Source of the DNA: Coniochaeta sp. PMI_546
Lineage: Eukaryota; Ascomycota; Sordariomycetes; Coniochaetales; Coniochaetaceae
Reading direction: 5' to 3'
DNA: 64,000 nt
Assembly (NCBI GenBank): GCA_021432605.1
Contig: MU271143.1
Location: 2,985,277-3,049,276, forward strand
Shown here: positions 1 through 11,088 of the stretch, piece after piece
Layout of the letters: each line of letters opens with the position of its first letter
How positions within the stretch are numbered: the first letter of the stretch is position 1
The notes under the pieces: model-generated
Database searches by the model: none
What the model was told of the DNA's origin: nothing
Seen by the model: only the letters and a program-made list of their open reading frames with translations
Made by a program: the position numbers and the translations under genes

Positions 1-327
1 GAATGCTTATGTCAAGTGAGAAAGAGAGAAAAAATAGGCGAAACAGAAAGCAATGGGTTCACGCTCGTGCAGAATCGACCAGAAGCTCACCGAGCATGCC
101 ACCTTGGTATCGCCCTGGTGTTGTGTCCGGGTTTGGGAATCTCTTTCCCCGGTTCACATAGGCGCGAAGCTCCTAGAGATGGCCACTGCAAGTATGTGAC
201 ACAGGTTTATCCGACGTCTTGCCCTATGTAACTAGGGATCAGACGAAACCTAAGGATATCCGCTCCCAATGATCATACCAACCGGTCTCAATTGCGAATC
301 TCCCCTCCGTCACGACGTCAACCGTCC
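1..327. other. intergenic, 3' flank of the P450 gene
   Basis: No supportable gene. The short open frames here have no recognisable motif and no continuation by splicing. The stretch probably carries the 3' UTR and terminator of the minus-strand P450, whose stop codon is at 328-330. Confidence 0.5.
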
Positions 328-2370
328 TCAAGCATCCAACCCCGACCTGAGCCTCACCCTCACTGGAAACCCATCTTTGACGTGCGGCGGCGCCTCACTA
401 CCTGGCTCATGAATCTGATAGGCCCTCTCGCCAAAAATCATATCTAGCTTCTTTCCCTTCATGCCTCTGTCACGCAGTTAGCACTTTAGTCGGCGTCGCC
501 CATCCTACTCTCCCACCGACTATCATTTAATTGAACTTTAGAGGAGGAGCAGGAGGTAGTAACTCACCTCACTTCGTCCCAACGCTCCCAATCCTCCGTA
601 AACTCAAACCGCCGTGCCACCACAGCCAGCACAAGCTTCATCTCCACCTGCGCAAGGAACTGCCCGATACAATCCCGCGGCCCCAACTCAAATGCCCTAA
701 ACGCGTTGCGAGGAGGGTACAGAGGATCGCTCTCGTCCGTGACCAGCCATCTCTCCGGTATGAACTCGTCGACACGGTGCCAGAAGTCTGGGTTCTTGTG
801 GATCGCCCAGTTACCGTCCCAAAGCACGCAGCGGTCCGTCGGGAACGACTGGCCCGGGAATTCGCTGTCGGACGGGCCTACGATGGTGAAGTCCGGTCCG
901 CCCTGGCGCATGGTGCCGACGTTTGTTTGGAGACGAAGAGATTCTTTGAGCACGGCAGCGGTGTAGGTTAGGGAGTTGACTAGGTGCGGGCTGATACGCA
1001 GTGTCCCTGCCGCGTCCGGACCGAGGACGGAGTCTAGTTCTGCGCGGAGTCTGGACAGCGCGCCGGGGTTGAGAGATAGGAAACGCACGGTCCAGCAGAG
1101 GGATCCGGCGGTGGTGTCGTGCCCGGCAAAGAGAAAGAACTTGGTGTGGCCTAAAGCGTTGGCTATAAAGGCGGCATAGTCGACTTTTCCAGCGGAGTCT
1201 TCGTCTTGGAGGGATTGCACGGTCAGCTGCAGGAACTGGTTCCTCTCAGACTTGGTAGTTGGATTGTGGTTGACTCGGGCGCGGATGTGCGGCAGGAGGA
1301 AGGCGTCCATCCGGCGCGTGTTGAGACGGAAGCGTAGCCAGCGGTAGGGATTGAGCTGGGCCCAAATGTTCAGGATGTTGGTGTAGAAGCGCACACGGCG
1401 GAGCGTGTCTAGGAGGGCGGTCTTAAGGGGTGTCGGGGTCCCAGACTGTTCGTGGAGGCGAACGCCTCTATTCTCCCGAATCAAGTAATCAGTGGTCATG
1501 AAGACGACAAAGACGACGCTGGGGACTTACATGAGATAGCGCCCGATGATGTCGAAGGTGAGGTTGATTGCCTTTTCTTCCAGAGGGAAGATATCGCTCC
1601 ATGTTCCGTTAGTCGGCGCCTTTTTGCTGAGGATATCGACAAAAACTTCGATTTCCTCGAGTAGTTCAGGCACGCGGGCCGTGACCATGGCGTTGCTGAA
1701 GCCTGGGTTCAGCCTCTTGCGCCAGAGCTTCCACTCGGCGCCTTCGTAGCTGGTTAGGTCGATGTTGTGCGTCATGGGATACATGAATCTCTTTTGCTCG
1801 GGAGGCTTCGGCCGCGACACGTCCTGGGTGAACTGGGCCGACACGGCTGGGTGGAGAGAGAGCAGCAATGGGGGAGTGAAGGGCCAGCTGTCGACGTAGG
1901 CCACTGGTGGGCAGCGCTTACAGTTGGGAAACAGGGTTTTCCAGTTCTTCTGGATCTGCAAAAGAAGATAGTCACCGTGGGCATCAGAAGGAAGGTCGGC
2001 CATTATCTTGCCTAGGTGAGGCAGGTGGCCCCATATGGGGTGATGGTGCATCATGGGCTATAAGGCAATATATGAGTCCAAGATACTAACATAGGCCAAG
2101 GGAGAGTATATGGAGCCGGTCATCACACGTCTACATGTGCACGAAGCCGGACACTAGGTGGTGGCCCAGCCATCCTGGGTGAGAAGTCTGATGGCAAACA
2201 TATCATAGAAACAAACATACTACTCCTCGCTTTTGCCATTGTTGGAACATGCGCCGCACCTGGTAGCCTCGGTAGAAAAAGTATGCCAAAGGGAGGCCTA
2301 TCAGGATCACGACAGCCTTGAACAAAAGCTTTGTTGGGCTGGCAATGTCGAACATGTTGACCTCAGCCAT
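328..2370 (-). CDS. cytochrome P450 monooxygenase, CYP59/StcS-like
   Basis: Heme-thiolate monooxygenase anchored in the ER membrane. Four exons join in phase: 2370-2221, 2057-1531, 1467-568 and 466-328, giving 571 residues. Residues about 12-32 form the N-terminal membrane anchor. The oxygen-activating I-helix motif AGHDTT is at about 340-345, the ExxR motif of helix K (ESLR) at 401-404, PERW follows, and the heme-binding FELGPRDCIG has its cysteine at about 492. The C-terminal exon carries the GERAYQ and FPVRVRLR block found in StcS/AflN-type (CYP59) enzymes. CYP59 members act on polyketide intermediates such as versicolorin A, but no polyketide synthase lies in this window, so the substrate is unknown. 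It is divergent from cwf19, with a 655-bp shared promoter. P450 assignment is certain; the subfamily comes from motif resemblance only. Confidence 0.93.
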
Positions 2371-3025
2371 TGCGGGCGATGTTCTTGGACTTTTCTCGCG
2401 AGGACAAACTCAGTGGAAAAAACGCGGAGGAAGAAAAGAAAGGAAAAAAGAAGGGGAAATTTCAAGGAGAGTGAGATCCTAAATTGTTGCTTTCAGGTAA
2501 GGTAGCTTGGGGGAAGCGAAGGATGCAGACTGGGGGGGTGGTCGTTCATCCAAACCCACGAAGGTCTGCTGAGGTCCGAAGCTGACGTTGTACCTGATAC
2601 TTGATCAACCGCTATCTAGTAGAATCTTAAGCAACCCAGATCTATGAAAGCGAATGCCTTTTGGACACGTGCGAAGCACGCACGATAGCAATACTTCCGG
2701 TCCCTTGCGGACGATGCATATGCTGGGTGGTTCAGGGTTCAGAAAATGGTTGACACTGCGGTCACAAGAGAGGGCTGGCTAGTAGCTGACGAGCGTGACT
2801 GTGGTACTGTACAGAAGAAGATATCCGCGGAATCAATTACCTTGGTATACTAACTAGTACTAACTAGTCTAGGTCTTTGTTTATTAGACTTTTACATAAG
2901 CCCCAAAAACTACGTCAGTGCTTTCTTCCGCACCTGCAGCTACCCTTGTCGCCAACTGTATTGTCACCTCATTCCTCAACCCTCATTCCCAGCCGCAATA
3001 ACCGCACAAAGACAAAGCGGACAAG
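2371..3025. promoter_or_regulatory. divergent promoter, P450 / cwf19
   Basis: 655 bp between two start codons on opposite strands, with no gene inside. The part next to cwf19 is pyrimidine-rich, as is usual for fungal housekeeping promoters. It holds the tandem repeat at 2848-2867 described separately. Confidence 0.55.
2848..2867 (+). repeat. tandem 10-mer TACTAACTAG x2
   Basis: Two perfect head-to-tail copies of TACTAACTAG. Each copy equals a consensus intron branch site (TACTAAC) followed by TAG. They lie about 160 bp upstream of the cwf19 start codon, so they could be the 3' end of a 5'-UTR intron, with the first copy as branch site and the second TAG as acceptor. This is an inference; no donor was fixed. 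Confidence 0.5.
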
Positions 3026-5167
3026 ATGGACGTCTCAAAAATGGAAGGTCTTGATGACTTTGAGAAGCAACTGGCGGCTGAGAGGGCTGAAAGGGATCGC
3101 GTGGCTCAGAAAGAAGACGAAAAACGGGAGCGCAAACACCGCCATCGCGCAGACCGTGACAAAGACGACCGTCGCAGGCATCGGGACCGAGACGACCAGT
3201 CGAGCAGAAGCCACAGGCATCACAGGCATCGCGACGGCGATAGTGATCGCGATGGCGATGGCCACCGGCACAAACGCTCCAGACACTCCAAAGCCGAAGA
3301 GGCCAAGCCGAGCGGCACACATGGATCGAGGGACAGGCATGAGGCCCAGGACAAGGACGAGGAGGTCCTCGCCAGCGAAGATGCGGAATTCCTCAAGAGA
3401 CGTGACCCAAAGGATCTTCTGCCGCTTCCTGACGAGGAAAAGACACCACTATTGGAGCGGGATTCCTGGATGACTGCACCTTCGGCTCTCGACATCGACT
3501 ATATCCACCGGCTCAACAAGGACAAAAAGCCACCTCCTAAAGAGGAGCCCAAGCGTATTCTGCATCACAGGGAACTTAACCGCGGGCTCGAAGACACGCC
3601 GATTGTTGGAAGTTTGGGAGACGTCAAAGTGCCCACCGAACGCGACATCTCCTACACTTTCGGCGACGAAGGGTCGCAATGGAGGATGACGAAACTGAAA
3701 TCGGTATACACAATTGCAGAACAGACAGGTCGTCCAGTTGACGAAGTTGCAGTTGAACGCTTTGGAAGCTTGAAGGAGTTCGATGATGCGAGGGAAGAGA
3801 AGGTGGAGATGGATAGAAGAAAGGTATACGGTCCCGGGTATTCTGGCAAGCAGAAGCCGAGCGGCGAGCTTTTCCGTGAAAGGAGGAGCAGCAAGACGTC
3901 GCCATCACCAGAGCAATCGGACATACCAAGGCAAGGCGTCATCATAGAAGACCAAATCCAAACAGTCGCCCGCTTAGACCAGACATCGCTCAATCGCCTC
4001 CGCGCGCAGATGATGAAAGCCAAGCTTCGCAATGCCCCAGAGGCGACGAAGCTGGAAGCCGAATACAACGCCGCGGCGTCATCCTTCTCCGTCGGGCACA
4101 ACACTGGCAGCAATCCCGTCGTCCTCGACGCGACGCACAACCGCATGCTCGCCGGCGCCCGAGGTGAAGTCAAGACTGTCGACAACAAGCGCGGCCGCGA
4201 GCGCGGCCTCGTCGTGGAGAACGATGACATGTCCCTTGACGACATGGTGCGTGAGGAGCGGCGTACGCGGGGTGCCGCAGGCGGCGAGGGGCAGCGGCTG
4301 GCCGAGCGGATTGCGAAAGACGCCAAGTTTGATGATGATCTCGAGTACCTAGACGAAAACGCCGAAAAGCTTGCGAAGAGGGTGCACAAGAGCGAAGCAT
4401 CCTTGAAGAACATGGCTGTCTCGGAGTTTCAGAAATTGAATAAGATCCTGGACAGCTGTCCACTGTGCCACCACGAGGACCGCGCGCCGCCGCAGGACTT
4501 ACCTGTTGCGCCGATCGTGTCGCTTGCCACGAGAGTGTATCTAACGCTTCCACCAGAACCCGAGTTGACTGGGGCTGAGGGCGGCGCGGTGCTGGTGCCC
4601 ATCAATCACCGCACCAATCTGCTCGAATGCGACGACGACGAGTGGGAGGAGATGCGCAACTTCATGAAGAGCCTGACCAGGCTCTACCACGAGCAAGGGC
4701 GAGACGTCATCTTTTACGAAAATGCGGCCGTGCCAGGACGGCGGCGACACGCTACTCTTGTCGCAGTCCCTATCCCGTACGAGCTGGGCGAGACGGCACC
4801 CGCATTCTTCAAGGAGGCCATGCTTTCCGCCGACGAGGAGTGGAGCCAGCACAAGAAGATCATTGACACCGGCAAGAGGGCGCGGGAGGGACTGGGAAAG
4901 CTAGCGTTCCGACGGAGTATAGCCAAGGAAATGCCGTATTTCCATGTGTGGTTCACGCTTGATGGGGGGCTGGGTCATATTGTCGAGGATGCGGGGAGGT
5001 GGCCCAAGGGGGACCTATTTGCAAGAGAGATCATCGGGGGAATGTTGGATGTTGAGCCGGATGTGATTAAACGGCAGGGGAGGTGGACGAGGACGGATGG
5101 AAGGGTGGAGGATTTTAGGAAGCGGTGGAGGAAGTTTGACTGGACTAGGGTGTTGACGGATGGATAG
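3026..5167 (+). CDS. cwf19: Cwf19/CWF19L2-like spliceosome-associated protein
   Basis: Intronless gene of 713 residues. Residues about 15-115 are a charged Arg/His/Asp-rich tract with RDR and HRH repeats, typical of splicing proteins. The C-terminal part is the CwfJ pair of domains: a CPLC zinc-binding-like motif at about 477-480, a HIT-like core with the HATLVAVPI strand at about 574, and the CwfJ C-terminal-2 segment ending in RKRWRKFDW close to the terminus. The family comprises S. pombe Cwf19, human CWF19L2 and yeast Drn1. These act with the Cdc5/NTC spliceosome and with lariat debranching in the nucleus. The length fits the family. Translation could also start at the second Met, five codons downstream. 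The uninterrupted frame and full domain order make this a firm call. Confidence 0.95.
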   Translation: MDVSKMEGLDDFEKQLAAERAERDRVAQKEDEKRERKHRHRADRDKDDRRRHRDRDDQSSRSHRHHRHRDGDSDRDGDGHRHKRSRHSKAEEAKPSGTHGSRDRHEAQDKDEEVLASEDAEFLKRRDPKDLLPLPDEEKTPLLERDSWMTAPSALDIDYIHRLNKDKKPPPKEEPKRILHHRELNRGLEDTPIVGSLGDVKVPTERDISYTFGDEGSQWRMTKLKSVYTIAEQTGRPVDEVAVERFGSLKEFDDAREEKVEMDRRKVYGPGYSGKQKPSGELFRERRSSKTSPSPEQSDIPRQGVIIEDQIQTVARLDQTSLNRLRAQMMKAKLRNAPEATKLEAEYNAAASSFSVGHNTGSNPVVLDATHNRMLAGARGEVKTVDNKRGRERGLVVENDDMSLDDMVREERRTRGAAGGEGQRLAERIAKDAKFDDDLEYLDENAEKLAKRVHKSEASLKNMAVSEFQKLNKILDSCPLCHHEDRAPPQDLPVAPIVSLATRVYLTLPPEPELTGAEGGAVLVPINHRTNLLECDDDEWEEMRNFMKSLTRLYHEQGRDVIFYENAAVPGRRRHATLVAVPIPYELGETAPAFFKEAMLSADEEWSQHKKIIDTGKRAREGLGKLAFRRSIAKEMPYFHVWFTLDGGLGHIVEDAGRWPKGDLFAREIIGGMLDVEPDVIKRQGRWTRTDGRVEDFRKRWRKFDWTRVLTDG

Positions 5168-8161
5168 GGCCTGGGACTGTAATGTATAACAAAACACCAT
5201 GCCGTAATACCTCAAGTGATGGGAGATATCGTCGACCTGTCTTGAAAATAAGATGTTAACCTCCTCAAAAGATACGGACTGCCGTAATCTTTTAACTTCA
5301 ACCCGGAAACCAATATCAATGCAACCACCAGGGGTGATGCTCCAGCCGCAAAGCATGACAACTGAACAATTTTCTCTCCCAGTCATAACATCAGGATAAT
5401 GCACAAATGAGCAAAACAGATTGTCTTTGTCAAGCAACAATCCATGCTCTAGCTGACAAGGACTCGCGGTTTCCCAGCGCCCATGTCGTTTACATCAACA
5501 CATTTAGGGGGCCCTGGCGACATCATATGTTCCATGTGCTAGACAGTTGTTGAACTCCACTGTAGCCTCGAAGTGATGCTTGTGCGACAAACCTAGCAAC
5601 ACCGTAGCAGATATATGCTGTGTCTTTCCGTCTTCGTGTCTACAATATCGTCCCATGTACTCAGCAACTCTGTTCACCAAGTTATGCTGTTAACCGTGAC
5701 CCGGCATCAACTGCGCCATGTTTTCACTCTAGACAACCTTCTAACTCAGTAACTACGTTGCTTGCGAGATTAGAACACCTATCTGGACATGTAAGGTAGC
5801 AGTTCCATGACTACATGATCACGCGGAGACCGATATAATTACCTCATGCAGCTGAATGGATCTGGTAGTAGTGGCACCACCACGGCCTTTACAACATCGA
5901 AAAGAGCAAGGGTCAGCTTGTCCAAAAGCGCACCAAGGATCCCCATCGGCTCTCTACGGCGATGCGTGACTTACTTCGAGGTAGGTGTCGATTGTCGAAC
6001 AAAGCACTCGATAGCAGTGACGAAGCTTGGCATTATGATCTTGTGATCAATTCATTTGTTGTTAGGCAGCAGCGGTGAGCATTGAATTCACTTACTCCAA
6101 CAGCTTCTCTAGTGCCTCCTGACAGGCAAGTGATTCAACTGAACCGAAGCAGTTGTAAATTCAGTCTTGATGAAGAGGCGGTGGCGAAGAGGCTGCATGG
6201 CCCCTTTATAGCACTGCACCCGTGCCGACGTCTCACAGACATTGACGTCTCGGGGCTTTATGATCAACCATCCAGAGGTCATACTGCCTTGGTAAACAAA
6301 TCTACGCTTAGGATTCTAGACTGGGCATCTTTTTTCCCCAATCACGGTGGATAGACGGTTAGTACGTGGCAATTGGACTGGCCGATGAGAATAGCCCTAT
6401 GATGTTTAGACTCGGTAGAGTGTCTGAGAATGCTAAGCGTTGCCACAATCATGTGGTAGCGAGGCACGGCATTCATAGGCCACCGACCTAACAATGGTTG
6501 AAGCGCCTACGGGCTGCTGAATGGCTATGGGCGAGGAGAAAATGTAAGCTCGATACGAACAAGATATGCGAAGGTTGGTTCGCCGATGTACCAAAGCCTT
6601 TTCAAAGAGAAATCGTGCTGTCTTCATCGAGTCCGCAACTAACACGAAAGTCCTTATGCTTATCTCAGGATCATTTGGTACTCTGCTTTGGGAAGAACGA
6701 AGGTATGGCACAGGTGTAATGTGACTACTTCTGTCTCTACCGGAGCTATGATGAACCGGATTCTATCTTCGTTTCGACGCCCTCTTGCTTTCGACCTGGT
6801 AATGGATTTCCTATAGAAGAACTTGGGTCTCGCTATTCGTGTAAGAAGGGACGAACCTAATTTGGGTAATCCTGTGGGCGGCTCCCTTGTTTGAGGTATG
6901 TCGGCTAAGAGCAGCTAAAAGCCCACTTCCTTTGAGCAAAATACTGAAATATTATCTATGATAACAAGCAAGCAATATCCACTGAGATAGGTATTCGAGA
7001 AATAAAGTAGACGAGTTTCTAAGTTACAGGAGTGCCATTCCTCTATACCTAGTTTAGATGTGTTTTTGTTATAGGAAGAAGCATCATTAGGATTAAGTCT
7101 ATTGTTGTTATACCACTAGGTTACAATGTGCAACATGTTATTTCCTCAGCCTACTATACCGGATTTCTAGCCAATCTGTGCCGTTACCTTCGGGTAAAAT
7201 CAAAGTTTTGGAGAAAAGTATTATTGAGATGTTCTTGCTGCTATGGAAAGCGAGGTGGACAAGGTAGAGAGTCTTTAATGTAGAGGGAAACAGGAATTAA
7301 AGCTATTTAACGTTGCCATAGAGTGACAAACATTGTCCGTTTCTCACAATGAAAATCTCATAGTATTGCTGCACATGTCGCACTATTGCTCCTTGTGAGC
7401 TTTTCTATATATTAGGCGTGATGATGCGTGCATGAATTCATTCTCCCTAGGTTCTGTTTCGGGCGCTCCGATGTTTTTAGTGTTCTTATGCATTGTTGTC
7501 CATCAGATCGACGGCGATAAGGATCCAAAACTCTCTTCCTCCCCTTATTGTCATGCGGTACAGACGCTTTGCCGCCGCTGTCTCTGTTTGCCGGTTGATG
7601 TTAACGGCAGAAGACCTTTCCGGGGACATTTCATCCCATCTTTTCCAATGTTTCACCATCGGAATTCCCGGGTACCATGTCCCGTATCTCCTTCTTTACG
7701 TTGTTTTCTGGCTATTGTCATGCCTTTGATGTTGGGGACAACGTGTATATGCTGACGTTCGGTTCCAGTTCTGTATCACCTTCAGCCACCAGATAACAAG
7801 TCACGACCTCATTGCTTGATGGACTCAAGGCCGAGACAGTCTGGTAGTCTGGACCATTTCTGGCGGTATGGGACTCGCGATTGTAGTGGGATAGATGTCT
7901 GGCCGGTAATGCGCTGGCAGATCTTTGGGCAAGTATTACTGTCGGGCGTGGACGGTGGCTCACTCCACGATATCGCCGTCGCACAGATATAGGATGGATC
8001 ACCAGCAACCAGGTGTATTTCGGTATGACTAGGACTCATCAACAATGTGGTAGTACGGCCTCTTCATTGCATCTGGGTTTGCTGACACCAACACCAACAC
8101 CAGCACCAACAACTCCTCCTGCTATCGTCTGTGACGGCTAGTCAGGATCGACGTATACACC
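5168..8161. other. gene-poor spacer
   Basis: About 3 kb with no recognisable gene on either strand. Roughly 6900-7430 is visibly AT-rich with many TA steps. One open frame at 7432-7755 encodes 107 residues with a hydrophobic start and nine cysteines, but nothing confirms it (see findings). A low-complexity CCAACA/CCAGCA run lies near 8087-8112, just upstream of the transporter gene. No terminal repeats or transposase motifs were seen. Confidence 0.5.
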
Positions 8162-10716
8162 ATGGCTATTCCTCGCCCGGTATCTGCTGGAAGCAAATCC
8201 TTCAACGATGGAGCAAGTGTCCAAATGAGGGACTTCAACTCCATTTCAAACTTGACTAATTCTTCGACCGCGACCTTGACCAAGGTCGATACACAAGATG
8301 TGGAGGACCAAGGAAGCCAGGCCTTGGTGGCCAACATGGAAGAGATTGCACTCAAAGCCCTCCATACTGACGATTATCCGACTTTGAATCCGTGGACGTT
8401 TAGGACCTTCTTCCTAGGCAAGTTCTGGTCGTGGCCTGTTGGTTTTCCTTACTCTGTAGGCCTCGAAGTTGATAGCGCTGTCCCTTTCATAACACCCGCT
8501 TCATTTTCTGCCTCTTATTTTAAGCGTAAACTATTATAATACTAATGCACCATAGGATTCGGCCTCTCGGCTTTCGGCTCAGCCCTAGCGACAATCTTCC
8601 TTTTCAAGCCGCAGTCAGTCTCGGTGTCCATCATCTTCTTGACGGTCATCAGTTATGTCGGAGGGAATGCCCTTGCCACGATTCTACCCCAAAAGGGGAA
8701 ACTTGGCCGGTGGCTCAATCCGCACGATTTCAACTCGAAGGAGCACCTGGCTATAATCATCATGTCGGGTTCCGCATCTGGCGCTGCCTATGCTACGGAA
8801 GTGTTAGCGACACAGAAGCTCTACTACAACGTCGTGCCGAACGCTGCAGTGGCAATCTTGCTGCTGTTCTCCTCCCAACTGCTTGGCTATGGCATGGCAG
8901 GTGTACTTCGCGAGAGTCTTGTTTATCCGACCAACATGATCTGGCCTTCTATTCTACCGCTAAGCGCGCTGGTCGAAACACTACACAGGGAACGATCCGA
9001 AATGAAGAAGAGATTTAACCTGTTCTGGACAGTTTTCGGCCTTGTGGCCGTATGGGAACTGTTTCCTCAGTATATCATGCCGGTATTGACTGGGGTTAGC
9101 GTGTTTTGTCTGGCTAACAGATCAAGCCTGGTATTCACACATGTATTCGGTGGTTCGAACGGTAATGAGGGACTGGGACTGCTGGCTCTATCATTCGACT
9201 GGCAGTACATCACGACATCAGCTTTCTTCTTGCCTCTCCAGACTCTAACAAACGGCTTCATCGGTTACATTCTTTGCATGTGCCTATTCTTTGGACTGTA
9301 CTACGGCAATGTCTGGAGCGCACTCGACTTCCCATTCCTGTCTCAGCAATTGTTCTCCCAAAACTCGACCCAGGAACTGTTTGAAGTGTACAATCAGTCG
9401 GCGATCCTCAATTCTAATCTTGAGCTGGATGTCAAGGCATTGGAGGCCCAGGGGCTCCCTTTTTTCTCCGCCACCAACGCATCATACCTGCTTACGACAA
9501 ACCTCGGCATTACGGCCACTGTCATGCATATATGCCTCTGGAACCGCGAGGCAGTACGAAACGCATTCAGTCTCAAGCAGGCGAATTTCTCAAGCATGCG
9601 CCACTATCTTAGAAATCCAAGGTTACTCTGGAAGCGGCAAGCACCGCCCATGACAGAGGAGAAGCTAGCTGATCTTGATCCACATCATCGTCAGATGCTT
9701 GTTTACGAGGAAGTACCGTCATGGTGGTACCTCAGCACCCTCTTACTGTCCATCATCATCGCTCTCGGGTGCATTTACACCCTGGACTCGACGCTCCCGT
9801 GGTGGGGGTTCCTTTTCGCCATCACCCTATCCTTCCTCGCCACGCTCTTCTTCGGTGCCATGGCAGGGCTGATTGGCTTCAGCGTGCCCATAACATCAGT
9901 TATTCAACTCATCGGCGGCTATCTTCACCCCGGCAAGCCGGTGGCCAATATGTACTTCGTACTATTCGGCGCCAACGCTCAGGCACAGGCTCTTGGTTTG
10001 GTCAACAGCCTGAAGCTGGGCCAGTACGGGAAGCTCAGTCCGCGCTGCACGTTCACGGTGCAAATACTGGGAACTCTGTTTGGCGCTGTGGTCAACTATG
10101 TTCTAATGAACTCCATCACGGACAACCAGAGGGAAGTGCTGCTCAGCATTCAGGGGACCAATATCTGGTCGGGTCAGGTCATCCAGTCGTTCAACTCTAA
10201 CGTAAGTCTGCCTAAACCTATAGACCAGTGGACACTCGCTAACCACATTGCCGCTATCAGGCCATCGCTTTCGGCGCCCTATCCGAGTACATGTTCAGCA
10301 TAGGCCGCACCTACTCCTGGATTGTCCTTGCCTTACCCCTGGGCTTCATCCTCCCCATTCCATTCTACCTCCTCCACAAGGGCTTCCCTCACCTCCATCT
10401 AGACTACTTCGTCACGCCCGTTATCTGCTGGTATCTAGGCTATCTGTCCGTGGGCATCAACTCTTCGGTCGGACTGTACTTCGCCATCGGCTTCTTCATG
10501 CAGTTCTTCGTTCGGAAGCGATACCCTGGGTGGTTCATACGATACAACTATATCCTCGCCGCGGCTATAAGCGGTGGGACGGAGCTGCTCGTGTTCGTTA
10601 CGACATTTGCTGTGCAAGGGGCTAGCGGCTCTGCTGTGGTTTTCCCGCCGTACTTCGGGAATAATTTTCAAAGTGGGAATTACGACTATTGCGCTCGGGA
10701 TCCAGGGTTGGGATAG
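8162..10716 (+). CDS. oligopeptide transporter, OPT family
   Basis: Proton-coupled membrane transporter of small peptides or peptide-like metal chelates. Exons 8162-8417, 8556-10201 and 10261-10716 give 785 residues, the usual OPT length. The first 75 residues are a polar cytoplasmic tail. Many hydrophobic spans follow, with the OPT block SKEHLAIIIMSG near residue 160, a central NPW motif at about 76-78, and a repeated-hydrophobic C-terminal half ending in NYDYCARDPGLG. Intron 1 (8418-8555) uses a GCAAGT donor, so it is a GC-AG intron. Joining TTC CTA G to GA TTC GGC restores a continuous first helix (FFLGFGLSAFGSALA), while the nearby GT reads poorly. The downstream neighbour is a 5S rRNA gene only 74 bp away. 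The substrate cannot be read from sequence. Confidence 0.94.
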
Positions 10717-10762
10717 AGTAGCCGTGCTGAAACAAGTCCGGCGATCTCCATCTGACGAAGGT

Positions 10763-10766
10763 TATA
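10763..10766 (+). promoter_or_regulatory. TATA element upstream of 5S rRNA
   Basis: TATA lies 28 bp before the first base of the 5S gene. That is the position where fungal 5S genes often carry a TATA-like element besides their internal promoter. Confidence 0.45.
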
Positions 10767-10790
10767 GGCCCCCACGACGTGGTATCTTGC

Positions 10791-10909
10791 ACGTACGACC
10801 ATAGATACTAGAGAATTCGGGATCCCGTCCGCTCTCCCATAGACAAGCTAGTAATCGTCAGACTAGTACTCGGGTGGGTGACCACCGGGGAATCCCTGAT
10901 GTTGTACGT
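10791..10909 (+). rRNA. 5S ribosomal RNA, dispersed copy
   Basis: 119 nt matching the fungal 5S consensus. It contains the GATCCCGTCCGCTCTCCCAT loop and the internal-control stretch GGGTGGGTGACCACC. Helix I closes: ACGTACGAC at the 5' end pairs with GTTGTACGT at the 3' end, with one G-U. Helix II pairs ACTAG with CTAGT, and the helix IV/V base pairs TCAG with CTGA. These stems hold although their sequences differ from the usual copy, so the gene looks functional rather than decayed. A TATA element lies 28 bp upstream and a T5 run follows the end. Dispersed single 5S copies are normal in filamentous ascomycetes. Confidence 0.93.
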
Positions 10910-10912
10910 TTA

Positions 10913-10917
10913 TTTTT
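10913..10917 (+). terminator. RNA polymerase III terminator (T5)
   Basis: Five T residues begin 4 nt after the 3' end of the 5S rRNA, as expected for a polymerase III stop. Confidence 0.7.
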
Positions 10918-11088
10918 GGTCATGGCACCCCTTTTAAGCAGGATAGGCTCAATAACGATATTCGGCTCTTGTCGTTTAGATCATGAAAAAAGGGGGGGGA
11001 AAGAGGATGAAGTACATTCTAAGACATCTCATAACATCCTCTAGAACGCCAGGCCCCACTCGCATTCGAGTAAACGAGATCCGAAATT

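Noticed and set aside
328-2370. P450 as part of a secondary-metabolite cluster
   Set aside because: No polyketide synthase, peptide synthetase, terpene cyclase or pathway regulator lies nearby; neighbours are a splicing factor and a spacer.
3652-4413. 253-codon minus-strand open frame
   Set aside because: Antisense shadow of cwf19, Ser/Arg-rich with no family pattern.
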